The notes under the pieces are model-generated. The model saw only the letters and a list, made by a program, of their open reading frames with translations. It had not been told where the DNA came from and ran no database searches. The translations under genes were made by a program, and so were the position numbers. Below are positions 1-9,618 of a DNA stretch of 64,000 bases, piece after piece. How positions within the stretch are numbered: position 1 is the first letter of the stretch; the number at the start of each line of letters is the position of its first letter. Source of the DNA: Streptomyces sp. NBC_00513 (GTDB lineage Bacteria > Actinomycetota > Actinomycetes > Streptomycetales > Streptomycetaceae); NCBI RefSeq assembly GCF_041431415.1, contig NZ_CP107845.1, positions 2,666,001 to 2,730,000 on the forward strand. Reading direction: 5' to 3'.

Positions 1-1
1 T

Positions 2-814
2 CGGGCCGAGGTCCTGCACGGGATCGACCTCACGATCGCCCCCGGCGAGACCGTCGCCCTCATGGGCCGCAACGGCGCCGGCAAGTCCACCCTGCTCGCG
101 ACCCTCGTCGGCACGATCGAACCGACCACCGGCAAGGTGCTCGTCGGCGGTCGCACCCCGCACCGCACCCCGCCTCGGGAGATGGTCCGCCACGTCGGGC
201 TCGTCCCGCAGGACCCCCGGGACCTCCTCTACGCCGACACGGTCGCCGCCGAGTGCGCCGCCGCCGACTCCGACGCGGGCGCGGCACCGGGCACCTGCCG
301 GGCCCTGGTGACGGCCCTGCTGCCGGACGTGCCCGACGACACCCACCCCCGGGACCTCTCCGAGGGGCAGCGTCTCGCGCTCGCCCTGGCCCTGGTCCTG
401 ACCGGCGAGCCGGCCCTGTTGCTGCTCGACGAGCCCACCCGCGGCCTGGACTACGCCGCCAAGGCCCGACTGATCGGGATCCTGCGGGCTCTCGCCGCGT
501 CGGGGCACGCCGTCGTCCTGGCCACGCACGACGTGGAACTCGCCGCCGAGCTGGCGCACCGGGTGGTGATCCTGGCCGGCGGGGAGATCGTCGCGGACGG
601 CCCTACGGCCGAGGTGGTGGTCTCCTCCCCCGCCTTCGCCCCGCAGGTGGCCAAGATCCTGGCGCCGGGGCGGTGGCTCACGGTGTCGCAGGTCGCGCGG
701 GCCCTCTCCGGTGACTCGGGTGGCTCCGGTGGCGCCGGTGGCGCCGGGGACTCGGGTGGCTCCGGGGACTCCGGTGGCGCCGCCGACGGCACGGCCGGGG
801 GGCTCGCCCCGTGA
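2..814 (+). CDS. ECF-type ABC transporter ATP-binding protein, 5'-truncated
   Basis: The reading frame enters from the left edge, so the N-terminus is missing; about 270 residues remain. It shows a full ABC ATPase core: Walker A (GRNGAGKST, near residue 22), the signature loop LSEGQ, Walker B (LLLLDEP) and the switch histidine in LATHD. It would hydrolyse ATP on the cytoplasmic face to drive an importer. The next gene overlaps its stop (GTGA) and looks like an ECF S component, so this is probably the EcfA subunit, or the second half of a fused one. The C-terminus is an unusual Gly/Ser-rich tail. The substrate cannot be told from the sequence. Confidence 0.85.
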   Translation, partial: RAEVLHGIDLTIAPGETVALMGRNGAGKSTLLATLVGTIEPTTGKVLVGGRTPHRTPPREMVRHVGLVPQDPRDLLYADTVAAECAAADSDAGAAPGTCRALVTALLPDVPDDTHPRDLSEGQRLALALALVLTGEPALLLLDEPTRGLDYAAKARLIGILRALAASGHAVVLATHDVELAAELAHRVVILAGGEIVADGPTAEVVVSSPAFAPQVAKILAPGRWLTVSQVARALSGDSGGSGGAGGAGDSGGSGDSGGAADGTAGGLAP

Positions 815-1767
815 GCACCACGCGCACCCCCCGCACCGCCGACCCGGCTGATCCGACCGGCCCGGCAGGCCCGGCAGGCCCGGCAGGCCCGGCAGGCCCG
901 GCAGGCCCGGCAGGCCCAGTCGACCCGGCCGGCCCCGTCGACGGCACCACCCGTACCGCCCGTTCCGCCCGTCCCGTCCGCATCGGCCCCCGCGCCGCCG
1001 TCGCGCTGGTCCTGGTCACCCTGATCGGCATCGTCGCGTTCGGCTGGCCGCTGCTCGCGGACCGGCAGTCGGGGCTGGCCCACTCCCAGGACGCGCCGTG
1101 GCTCTTCGCGGCGCTGCTGCCCCTCCTCGTCGCGGTCGTCGTGGCGACGATCGCCGACAACGGCATGGACGCCAAGGCCGTCGCGATGCTCGGCGTGCTG
1201 GCCGCCGTCGGTGCGGCGCTCAGACCGTTGGGCGCGGGTACGGCGGGCCTGGAGCCCATGTTCTTCCTGATGGTGTTGAGCGGCCGGGTGCTGGGGCCGG
1301 GCTTCGGCTTCGTCCTGGGTTCGGTGACGATGTTCGCGTCCGCCCTGCTCACGGGCGGGGTCGGGCCGTGGATGCCGTTCCAGATGCTGGCGTTGGGGTG
1401 GTTCTCGCTGGGGGCGGGTCTGCTGCCCGGTCCGGACCGCATCCGGGGGCGGGTGGAGCTGGGCATGCTCGCGGCGTACGGGTTCGTGGGGTCGTTCGCG
1501 TACGGCACGATCATGAACCTCCAGGGGTGGGTGATCCTCCAGGGCATGGGGCAGGGCGTCTCCTTCCACCCGGGGGACCCGCTGCCGGAGAACCTGGCGC
1601 GGTTCGTCGCGTACTGCCTGGCGACCTCGTTGGGCTGGGACCTGGGGCGGGCGGCGCTGACCGTCGTACTGACCCTCACCCTCGGCGCCACCCTGCTGAA
1701 GGCCCTGCGGCGGGCGACACGCAAAGCCGCCTTCGATACCCCGATTTCCTTTGATTCGGGGGTTTAG
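811..1767 (+). CDS. ECF transporter S component-like membrane protein
   Basis: A 318-residue protein starting at a GTG that overlaps the preceding stop codon, so it is translationally coupled to the ATPase. Residues 1 to about 60 are collagen-like (Pro-Ala-Gly repeats, charged end). The rest has about six hydrophobic helices, with small-residue motifs such as GPGFGFVLG and PWMPFQML that are typical of ECF substrate-binding S components. Its likely role is membrane capture of a vitamin or cofactor for import with the upstream ATPase. Substrate unknown; the cobalamin/unknown-substrate S-component family of actinobacteria is the closest I recognise. The repeat-bearing N-terminus is probably dispensable. 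Confidence 0.75.
   Translation: MSTTRTPRTADPADPTGPAGPAGPAGPAGPAGPAGPVDPAGPVDGTTRTARSARPVRIGPRAAVALVLVTLIGIVAFGWPLLADRQSGLAHSQDAPWLFAALLPLLVAVVVATIADNGMDAKAVAMLGVLAAVGAALRPLGAGTAGLEPMFFLMVLSGRVLGPGFGFVLGSVTMFASALLTGGVGPWMPFQMLALGWFSLGAGLLPGPDRIRGRVELGMLAAYGFVGSFAYGTIMNLQGWVILQGMGQGVSFHPGDPLPENLARFVAYCLATSLGWDLGRAALTVVLTLTLGATLLKALRRATRKAAFDTPISFDSGV
859..912 (+). repeat. 9-bp tandem repeat (ggcccggca x6) inside the S-component gene
   Basis: Six perfect head-to-tail copies of ggcccggca encode a Gly-Pro-Ala stretch. A 9-bp unit keeps the reading frame, so copy number can vary without destroying the protein. Confidence 0.95.
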
Positions 1768-2153
1768 TCCGTTTCCGACCCGTCCCGCGAAAGGGGTACG
1801 GGTCGCCACGGACGGTGAGATTCGGGGCCCTGGCCGGTGACCCGCCCCACAGGACGCACGTCACATACGAACGGGACTAGTAGCCCCCAAGGGGCCCGAA
1901 TCGCCCCCTCGTGAGCGGCCCCACCTGCGCGAAGGCCGGTCGACGGGCCGGGGGGTCGAAACGCCCCACCTGCGAGGGCCGCTAGTAAGAGGGGTCGTTG
2001 CCAGGCCGTCGGGGCGTCTGTAGAACTGGATGAGTCGCAAGGCGGCAGGGGTACTTCACCCCCCGCCGACGAACCCCTCTCCACCGCGTGAGTGGCTCAC
2101 GCACGTCTTCGGCGTGCTTGCGGCCGTCCCCGTCCCCTACGGAAGGCCATTCC
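1768..2153. other. Intergenic region with short hairpin, no gene seen
   Basis: No credible coding frame. A 7-bp stem (gacccgt 1777-1783 with acgggtc 1798-1804) just after the stop of the S-component gene may help terminate it. The rest is the leader of the secreted lysozyme-like gene. I looked for conserved c-di-AMP (ydaO) riboswitch blocks, which often precede cell-wall hydrolases in Streptomyces, and did not find them. Confidence 0.5.
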
Positions 2154-2558
2154 GTGTCCAACACCGTCATCCGCCGCATCACCGCCTCCAAGAAGGCCAT
2201 CGCCGGTTCCGTCCTCGCCCTCGGCGTCGCCGGTTCCATGCTCGCCACGGTCCCGGCCCAGGCGGCCCCGATGAACGCCAAGTCCATCGCGCAGCAGATG
2301 ATCAAGGACCCGGCCCAGTTCGAAGCCTTCTCCAAGATCGTCTCTCACGAGAGCGGCTGGAACCACACCGCCACGAACTCCTCCTCCGGTGCGTACGGCC
2401 TGGTCCAGGCCCTGCCGGCGTCGAAGATGTCCTCGGCGGGCGCGGACTGGAAGACCAACCCGGCGACCCAGATCAAGTGGGGCCTGGACTACATGAACTC
2501 CCGCTACGGCAGCCCTGTCGGCGCCTGGAACTTCTGGCAGTCCCACCACTGGTACTAA
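2154..2558 (+). CDS. Secreted transglycosylase (SLT)-like small protein
   Basis: A 134-residue secreted protein. I chose the GTG at 2154 because ggaagg lies 7 nt upstream and the start gives a clean Sec signal peptide (basic start, hydrophobic core, cleavage near AQA/AP at about residue 36); a longer in-frame start at 2088 would spoil it. The mature part resembles the lysozyme-like/SLT fold found in aggregation-promoting-factor type proteins: SHESGWN, with the presumed catalytic Glu, then SSGAYGLVQALP and a C-terminal WNFWQSHHWY. It probably cleaves or binds peptidoglycan outside the cell. A perfect inverted repeat follows as terminator. Confidence 0.85.
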   Translation: MSNTVIRRITASKKAIAGSVLALGVAGSMLATVPAQAAPMNAKSIAQQMIKDPAQFEAFSKIVSHESGWNHTATNSSSGAYGLVQALPASKMSSAGADWKTNPATQIKWGLDYMNSRYGSPVGAWNFWQSHHWY

Positions 2559-2686
2559 GCCGACCAGTGGCAGCGGACCCGGCAGGACCCGCCCGCGAGG
2601 CGGCGCACGACTTCCCGCCCACAAGGCGACGAGAACTTCCTCCGCGCAGCGACGCGGAACCCGCCCACAAGGCGGTGACAGACATG

Positions 2687-2735
2687 CGAAGGCCCCGGTG
2701 GCCGGCCTCCCCAGGTCCGGTCGTCGGGGCCTTCG
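2687..2735 (+). terminator. Stem-loop terminator after the SLT-like gene
   Basis: Perfect 10-bp inverted repeat cgaaggcccc (2687-2696) and ggggccttcg (2726-2735), 128 nt after the SLT-like stop and before the convergent thiolase gene. It can act on both strands. The 2559-2680 stretch also holds three small gcccgcc...ggcg hairpins and no gene. Confidence 0.65.
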
Positions 2736-2795
2736 GCTTCCCATCCCACTGGGTCCGAGACCGCTCGCGCGGTGGTGGTGGTGCGGACGCGGCCG

Positions 2796-4043
<1,248 letters not shown>

Positions 4044-4206
4044 CCCTCCGCAGTCTTATGACCTGGAGGCCCGGCACGCAAGGGTCTTGCACGTGGCTCC
4101 ACGGATTCCACACGCAACAGTTGGCGCCGGAGCCCTTGTCACTTCTGGAACTCGTTACTACCTTCGAGCCAACTTCTGATGGGCCGTCAGACCTTGGAGT
4201 CGCCCG

Positions 4207-5451
4207 ATGCCCTGCCCCGCGCTGCCCGAAGGCTTCGACGCCACCGACCCCGACCTCCTCCAGGACCGGGTCCCCTTCCCGGAGTTCGCACAGCTCCGGC
4301 AGACCGCCCCCGTGTGGTGGTGCCCGCAGCGGCGGGGCATCACAGGTTTCGACGACGAGGGCTACTGGGCCGTGACGCGGCACGCGGACGTCAAGTACGT
4401 CTCCACGCACCCCGAGTTGTTCTCCTCGACCACCAACACGGCGATCATCCGCTTCAACGAGCACATCGCGCGCGAACAGATCGATGCCCAGCGCCTGATC
4501 ATGTTGAACATGGATCCGCCGGAACACACCCGCGTCCGCCAGATCGTCCAGCGCGGCTTCACCCCGCGGGCGATCCGCGGCCTGGAAGGGGCCCTGCGGG
4601 ACCGGGCACGAAAGATCGTCGAGGAGGCGGTGACCGCCTCCGCGGACGGCAGCTTCGACTTCGTGACGCAGGTGGCGTGCGAACTCCCCCTCCAGGCCAT
4701 CGCCGAACTGATCGGCGTGCCGCAGGAGGACCGGCTCCGGATCTTCGACTGGTCGAACAAGATGATCGCCTACGACGACCCCGAGTACGCGATCACCGAG
4801 GAGGTCGGCTCGAACGCCGCGATGGAACTCATCGGCTACGCGATGAACCTGTCGGCGGCCCGCAAGGAGTGTCCGGCCAAGGACATCGTCACGCAGCTGG
4901 TCGCGGCCGAGGGACAGGGCAACCTGGGCTCCGACGAGTTCGGCTTCTTCGTGCTGCTGCTCGCCGTCGCGGGCAACGAAACCACGCGCAACGCCATCAG
5001 TCACGGCATGCACGCCTTCCTCACCCACCCCGAGCAGTGGGAGCTGTACAAGGCGACACGGCCGGCCACGGCGGCGGAGGAGATCGTGCGCTGGGCCACC
5101 CCGGTGGTGTCCTTCCAGCGGACCGCCACCCAGGACACCGAACTGGGCGGCCAGAAGATCAAGGCGGGCGACCGGGTGGGGATGTTCTACTCCTCCGCCA
5201 ACCACGACCCCGAGGTCTTCGAGAACCCGGACGCCTTCGACATCACCCGCGACCCCAACCCCCACCTGGGCTTCGGGGGCGGCGGCCCGCACTTCTGCCT
5301 CGGCAAGTCGCTGGCCGTCATGGAGATCGACCTGATCTTCAACGCGTTGGCCGACGCGCTGCCCGACCTGCGCCTGTCCGGCGAGGGCCCGAGGCGACTG
5401 CGCGCCGCCTGGCTCAACGGCATCAAGGAACTCCGGGTCAGCGGCCGCTGA
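4207..5451 (+). CDS. Cytochrome P450, CYP125-like
   Basis: A 414-residue soluble P450. The I-helix oxygen-binding motif is AGNETTR (about residue 255), the K-helix ExxR is EEIVR, and the heme-binding loop FGGGGPHFCLG carries the ligand Cys364. Sequence features such as LNMDPPEHTRVRQIVQRGF and SANHDPEVFENPDAFDI match the CYP125/CYP124 group, which hydroxylates the terminal methyl of sterol or methyl-branched side chains. The divergent partner is a FadA5-like thiolase with a shared KstR-like operator, supporting a sterol side-chain role. Redox partners are not encoded nearby. Confidence 0.85.
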   Translation: MPCPALPEGFDATDPDLLQDRVPFPEFAQLRQTAPVWWCPQRRGITGFDDEGYWAVTRHADVKYVSTHPELFSSTTNTAIIRFNEHIAREQIDAQRLIMLNMDPPEHTRVRQIVQRGFTPRAIRGLEGALRDRARKIVEEAVTASADGSFDFVTQVACELPLQAIAELIGVPQEDRLRIFDWSNKMIAYDDPEYAITEEVGSNAAMELIGYAMNLSAARKECPAKDIVTQLVAAEGQGNLGSDEFGFFVLLLAVAGNETTRNAISHGMHAFLTHPEQWELYKATRPATAAEEIVRWATPVVSFQRTATQDTELGGQKIKAGDRVGMFYSSANHDPEVFENPDAFDITRDPNPHLGFGGGGPHFCLGKSLAVMEIDLIFNALADALPDLRLSGEGPRRLRAAWLNGIKELRVSGR

Positions 5452-5452
5452 C

Positions 5453-5495
5453 CCGCGGCGGGGGCGGGGGCGGCGGGGGTGGGGGCGGCGGGGCC
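5453..5495. repeat. G-rich low-complexity tract after the P450 gene
   Basis: Runs of four to five G separated by single C or T on the + strand directly after the P450 stop codon. The pattern has the spacing of a possible G-quadruplex. No coding content. Confidence 0.6.
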
Positions 5496-5537
5496 GTTCC
5501 ACCCCATGCCCGGCCCGTGCCGTCCGCCGGCCCGTCA

Positions 5538-5663
5538 CGTTCCGGTCGTGACCTTCCGGTTATGGCTTTCCCGTCGTGACGTTCCGGTGGTGGCCCTCCC
5601 GTCGTGACGTTCCGGTTGCGGCCCTCCCGTTGTGACGTTCCGGTTGCGATGTTCCGGTTGTGA
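5538..5663. repeat. 14-bp degenerate tandem repeat array (9 units)
   Basis: Nine consecutive 14-bp units, beginning with cgttccggtcgtga and ccttccggttatgg, then alternating between cgttccggtNgtgg-like and ccctcccgtNgtga-like versions. The unit is not a multiple of three, so it is unlikely to be coding. It ends just before a DUF6193-like gene and may form its leader. Similar arrays occur at 35519 and 36315. Confidence 0.9.
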
Positions 5664-5710
5664 CCTTCTTGGCCGTTGTCCCGGAGCCGGTGGCGCGGCA
5701 CACTTCGCGG

Positions 5711-6076
5711 ATGAACCTTCAGGACGAACGCGGGCCCGCCGACGCCGTGGAAGCACGCTGGCAGCGGATGCCCTTGACGTGGCAGTTGGTCCTCGACCGC
5801 GCCGACTCCAAGACCATGGGCCAGGGCGTCCTGGCGCTGATAGAAGCGGCCTCGAAGGAACCCAGACTCAGACGGCTGTACCCGTTCACCAGTCATTGGA
5901 CCCTGTGGTTCAGCTCCCGTACGAGCCCCCCGTTCAACGTGGGCGTGCCGGCGGTCGAGCCGCTGGCCGACGGCCGGTTCCGGGTGCGCGGCCCCCGCAT
6001 GACGAACGTGATCGGCGAGACGGACACCGCCGAAGCGGCCATCGCCCTCGTGGTGGCCCAACTTCCACCGGACTAG
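5711..6076 (+). CDS. DUF6193-like protein
   Basis: A small soluble protein of 121 residues from the ATG at 5711. A GTG at 5660 would add 17 residues but falls in the last repeat unit of the tandem array, so I prefer 5711. The recognisable block is RADSKTMGQGVLALIEAAS followed by LYPFTSHWTLWFS, which I associate with the DUF6193 family of Streptomyces (often listed with natural-product clusters). No catalytic motif is visible and function is unknown. It stands alone between a P450 and a convergent membrane gene. Confidence 0.6.
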   Translation: MNLQDERGPADAVEARWQRMPLTWQLVLDRADSKTMGQGVLALIEAASKEPRLRRLYPFTSHWTLWFSSRTSPPFNVGVPAVEPLADGRFRVRGPRMTNVIGETDTAEAAIALVVAQLPPD

Positions 6077-6231
6077 ACGGTCTCCTTCGGATCCTGCCCG
6101 ACCCGCGCCGCCCGACCCACGCCGCCCGGCGCCGCGTTGTCGGGCCCGCCCCGGTACGTCCGGTGCCGTGCGGGAGCGCCGAGTGGCGGGAGCGCCGTAC
6201 CGGGCGGATCCTGGACGGACGCGGCGATCCA

Positions 6232-6279
6232 CCGAAGGGGTGCCGGAGCGGTGTCGAGACCGTTCCGGCACCCCTTCGG
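6232..6279. terminator. Strong stem-loop between convergent genes
   Basis: Arms 6232-6252 and 6259-6279 pair over 21 bp with one mismatch around a 6-nt loop (gtcgag). It sits between the convergent DUF6193-like and GT87-PAP2 genes, so it can terminate both. No other gene is seen in 6077-6346. Confidence 0.75.
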
Positions 6280-6346
6280 CCGCGCTCCGCGCCCGACCGG
6301 CACCCCGTGGGATCCGCAGGGCTCCGCGCTCCCACCCGACCCGCCG

Positions 6347-8389
6347 TCAGGCGGTGGTGCGCTCCCCTGCCGCGCGGGTGCTGCCCTCCTGCTCGGGGGC
6401 CCGGGGCCGCGGCAGCGTCAACCCGGAGTCGGCCCCGCCCTGCGCGCCGCGCGGCCCGGAAAGTACGTGGACCAGCCCGAACCCGGCGCCGACGACGAGG
6501 GCTCCGCCGACCGCGTCGAGCACCCAGTGGTTCGCGGTGGCCACGATCGCGCACACCGTGATCAGCGGGTGGAGGGCGCCCAGCAGCTTCTGCCACCCTT
6601 TCGGGGCGAGTACGACGATCACGATCCCGCACCACAGCGACCAGCCGAAGTGCAGCGAGGGCATGGCCGCGTACTGGTTGGAGATCGCGGTCATCGCCCC
6701 GTACTGCGGGTTCGCGAGGTCCTGCACCCCGTGCACGGTGTCGACGAACCCGAGGTCGGGCATCAGGCGTGGCGGTGCGAGCGGGTACAGCCAGAAGCCG
6801 ACGAGCGCGAGGACCGTGGCCAGCCCCAGCGAGGCGCGCGCCCAGCGGTAGTCGGCGGGGCGGCGCCAGTACAGGACCGCCAGGATCCCCATGGGGACGA
6901 CGAAGTGAAAGGAGGTGTAGTAGAAGTCGAAGAACGCCTCCAGCCAGGGCGTGTTCACCACGGCGTGGTTGACGGCGTACTCGATGTCGATGCCGAGCGC
7001 CTTCTCGATGCCGTGGATCCGGCTGCCGTTGGCCTCCGCGAGGTCGCGGCCCGCCGTGGCGGCGGCCCGGATGTGCGAGTAGATCGAGTAGCCGACCCGT
7101 ATCAACAGCAGTTCCAGCAGCAGGTTCGGGCGGGACAGCACGCGCCGCCAGAACGGCAGCAGCGGCACCCGGGACCAGCGCGCGGCGGCGGGCCGGCCGT
7201 ACGCGGTGGGCACGGGCTCTCGCCAGTACGGCGAGGAAAGCGACAGGAACGGCACCGCGCACGCCGCCGCGAGGGCGGCCAGCAGCAGCACGTTGTCCCG
7301 TACGAGGGCCAGCACACCCAGGTTCGGCAGCAGCACGGCGCTGGGCAGGATCACGGCGAGCACGACGGCGACCGGCCAGACGGTGCGGTCGGCGGCCCGC
7401 CTGCCCACCCTGCCGGCGACGGCGAGCAGCACCCACAGCAGTTGGTGGCGCCAGCCCTCCGGGGACACGGCGACGGCCACACAGCCGGTGATCGCGACGG
7501 CGAGCAGCAGTTGGCCGTCCCGGGCGTACCGGACCGCGCGGCGCAGCCCGATCCACAGGATCACGCCCGCGAGCGCCGCGTACAGGGCGATCTCGGCGGG
7601 TCCGCTCAGGCCGAGGCGGAGCAGCGCGCCGTGCACGGACTGGTTGGCGAGGCCGTCGGGGGCGCGACCGAGGCCGGTGCCGGCGAGGTGCTCGACCCAG
7701 TACGTCCACGAGTCGCGCGGCAGCGAGGCCCAGGACAGGGCGGTCGCGCCCGCGAACGTCACGGCGGCGGCCCCGGCGGTGGGGCGGCGCCCGGTCAGCC
7801 ACAACAGCGCTGCGAACAGCAGCAGTCCGGGCTGCAGGGCGGCCGCGAGACCGACGAGGAACCCGGTGGGGCGTTCGCCGGGCACCCGGAAGACGGCGAG
7901 CAACACCAACAGCACGGGCAGGACGGCGGTCTGACCCGGCGACGCGGCCTCGCGCACGGGCAACGAGACCATCATCAGGGCGACCAGCACGGGCGCCGCC
8001 GGCAACGCGGCACGCCGGGGCACCGGATCGGGCAGGCCTCGCGCGGCGACCAGCCCGATCGCGGCGACGAACAGCAGGGTGGCGCAGGTCCAGGCCACTT
8101 CCAGGGAGGGCGCCGCGAGACCGGCCAGCGGCTTCAGGACCAGTCCCGCGAAAGGGGTGCCGGTGAACTGGCCGGATCCGCTCTCGTAGAGCGAGCCCGA
8201 CAGACCGTCCGGGAGGTGGAAGCCGTCGAGCCATCGCGTCGGCGGCACCCGCAACACGGCGACGGCCTGTCTGACCGCGAGCGCGCCCGCGAGCGCCCAC
8301 AGCAGGAGGTGCAGGGCTCCCGGTCTGCCGCGATCGTCCATGACCCCGACGTGTCCGTTACCACCGCCGTGCTCTGCCGCGTCAGCCAC
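6347..8389 (-). CDS. Bifunctional GT87-type glycosyltransferase / PAP2 phosphatase membrane protein
   Basis: About 680 residues from a GTG at 8389, chosen for the gggagg 10 nt upstream; an ATG at 8341 is the alternative. The N-terminal two thirds has about ten hydrophobic helices in the pattern of GT87 (polyprenol-phosphate mannosyltransferase-like) enzymes. The C-terminal part is a PAP2 domain: PSLHFGWS (about residue 576) and NHWVLDAVGG (about 618), the second and third phosphatase motifs. The fusion suggests coupling of lipid-linked sugar transfer with removal of a lipid (pyro)phosphate at the membrane. This architecture is known in actinomycetes; the substrate is not. Confidence 0.8.
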   Translation of the reverse strand: MADAAEHGGGNGHVGVMDDRGRPGALHLLLWALAGALAVRQAVAVLRVPPTRWLDGFHLPDGLSGSLYESGSGQFTGTPFAGLVLKPLAGLAAPSLEVAWTCATLLFVAAIGLVAARGLPDPVPRRAALPAAPVLVALMMVSLPVREAASPGQTAVLPVLLVLLAVFRVPGERPTGFLVGLAAALQPGLLLFAALLWLTGRRPTAGAAAVTFAGATALSWASLPRDSWTYWVEHLAGTGLGRAPDGLANQSVHGALLRLGLSGPAEIALYAALAGVILWIGLRRAVRYARDGQLLLAVAITGCVAVAVSPEGWRHQLLWVLLAVAGRVGRRAADRTVWPVAVVLAVILPSAVLLPNLGVLALVRDNVLLLAALAAACAVPFLSLSSPYWREPVPTAYGRPAAARWSRVPLLPFWRRVLSRPNLLLELLLIRVGYSIYSHIRAAATAGRDLAEANGSRIHGIEKALGIDIEYAVNHAVVNTPWLEAFFDFYYTSFHFVVPMGILAVLYWRRPADYRWARASLGLATVLALVGFWLYPLAPPRLMPDLGFVDTVHGVQDLANPQYGAMTAISNQYAAMPSLHFGWSLWCGIVIVVLAPKGWQKLLGALHPLITVCAIVATANHWVLDAVGGALVVGAGFGLVHVLSGPRGAQGGADSGLTLPRPRAPEQEGSTRAAGERTTA

Positions 8390-8507
8390 GCCTCGCCGGC
8401 CTCCCGCCCTGTCGGCCGCAACCTCGACTTCGCCAGGCTGCCGCGCCCCACGCACCACTTGATTACCCGAAGGACGATATCCCTCGCGGATCCCTAGGAT
8501 GGCGTCC

Positions 8508-8837
8508 ATGAGCATCGTGAAGATCAACGCACTGACCGTCCCGGCCGAGCAGCGAGAGGTGCTGGAGCAGCGCTTCGCCTCGCGGGCGGGAGCCGTGGAG
8601 GGTTCGGACGGCTTCGAGTGGTTCGAGCTGCTGCGCCCCGTGGAGGGCACCGACCAGTACCTCGTCTACACGCGGTGGCGTTCCGAGGAGGACTTCCAGG
8701 CGTGGATGGACGGCCCGATGAAGGCGGCCCACCAGGGCGGCGGCGCGGGTGGCGGCGAGCGGCCGAAGCCGGCGGCCTCCGGGTCCTCGGTGTGGTCGTT
8801 CGAGGTCGTCCAGCAGGCGGCGCCGAAGCAGGCGTGA
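8508..8837 (+). CDS. Antibiotic biosynthesis monooxygenase (ABM) family protein
   Basis: A 109-residue protein of the dimeric alpha/beta-barrel ABM fold: an N-terminal strand (SIVKINALTVP), helix with EVLEQRFASRAG, then FEWFELLRPVEG and YLVYTRWRSEEDFQAWM. Members include heme-degrading enzymes (IsdG/MhuD type) and quinone-forming oxygenases; the WRSEEDFQAW block resembles the heme-degrading side. I chose the ATG at 8508 rather than 8499 because agga lies at the right distance. Followed by a perfect terminator. Confidence 0.75.
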   Translation: MSIVKINALTVPAEQREVLEQRFASRAGAVEGSDGFEWFELLRPVEGTDQYLVYTRWRSEEDFQAWMDGPMKAAHQGGGAGGGERPKPAASGSSVWSFEVVQQAAPKQA

Positions 8838-8848
8838 ACGAGCGCGGC

Positions 8849-8880
8849 GGAAGGCCCGGGGCCCTGGCCCCGGGCCTTCC
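8849..8880 (+). terminator. Terminator of the ABM gene
   Basis: Perfect 14-bp inverted repeat (8849-8862 with 8867-8880) with a cctg loop, 11 nt after the stop codon. Confidence 0.85.
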
Positions 8881-8884
8881 GGCC

Positions 8885-9094
8885 GGTCGGGTCGGAGCGG
8901 GTCTGAGCGAGTCGGATCTGCTGTCGGATCGGGTCGGGTCGGATGTCGGGTCGGGTCGCATCGGGTCGGCCGGCGGCGGCAGGCGGCAGGCGGCAGGCGG
9001 CAGGCGGCAGATCGGACCGGCAGTCGGATCGTCAGGCCAGACCGGCAGGCCGGCAGGCCACACCGCCAGGTCGACAGGTCGGCAGATCAGACCG
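8885..9094. repeat. Low-complexity repeats (cgggt/cggat and ggcaggc families)
   Basis: About 210 bp made of short degenerate units: gtcggatcgggtcggg types first, then ggcaggcggcaggcggcagg, then aggccggcaggcc types. No coding or RNA structure recognised. It lies between the ABM terminator and the convergent SnoaL gene. Confidence 0.7.
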
Positions 9095-9511
9095 TCACAT
9101 CGGCAGGTCAGGTCGGGCGGACCAGAACGCGTCGGCTTCGTCGATGTCCTCGGTGCAGCCGTCGATGTCGGTGATCTTGTGCCCGACGATCGTGAAGAAC
9201 AGCCCTTCTCGGATCTCGATCCCCCGGTCACCCCGGTCGCCGCGCGCGGTGTGGAAGCTCATGACGTGGCCGCGGCCGTCGGCCATGACCGACTCCAGGT
9301 GGAGCCGGAGCGTCCCGTTCGTCTCCTCCGCGAGGCGGCGGTAGAGGCCCATGACGGCTTCCCGCCCCTTGTGATGCCCCGACAACGGGTTGTTTCCGGG
9401 CATGTGGTGGATGACGTCGGCCGTCATCATCGCGCCCAACGCCTCCAGGTCGCCCTTGCCGAAAGCCTCGTAGCCGCGGCGGATCAGGGCACAGTCAGGA
9501 TGCTCCGACAT
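9095..9511 (-). CDS. SnoaL-like / NTF2-fold protein
   Basis: A 138-residue protein with the NTF2-like layout: an N-terminal helix pair (IRRGYEAFGKGDLEALGAMM), DVIHHMPG, a small helix HKGREAVMGLYRRL, then beta strands. This fold is used by polyketide cyclases, isomerases and small-molecule binding proteins. The His-His pair in the pocket region is usual for the family, but no reaction can be assigned. The gene is divergent from a GNAT gene, 107 nt apart. Confidence 0.75.
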   Translation of the reverse strand: MSEHPDCALIRRGYEAFGKGDLEALGAMMTADVIHHMPGNNPLSGHHKGREAVMGLYRRLAEETNGTLRLHLESVMADGRGHVMSFHTARGDRGDRGIEIREGLFFTIVGHKITDIDGCTEDIDEADAFWSARPDLPM

Positions 9512-9618
9512 GACGGTTCACGCCCTCCATGTACACGATTTGTCCTTTTCACTATCATCGGCCCGCCCCTGTGGATAATCCAACGCGGACCTCCCCTCTC
9601 CTCTCGCACAATGACGCC

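Noticed and set aside
1768..2153. Possible c-di-AMP riboswitch before the SLT-like gene
   Set aside because: The conserved ydaO blocks were not found; only a short hairpin is visible.
5538..5663. CRISPR array
   Set aside because: Units are 14 bp with no spacer alternation, and no cas gene lies nearby.
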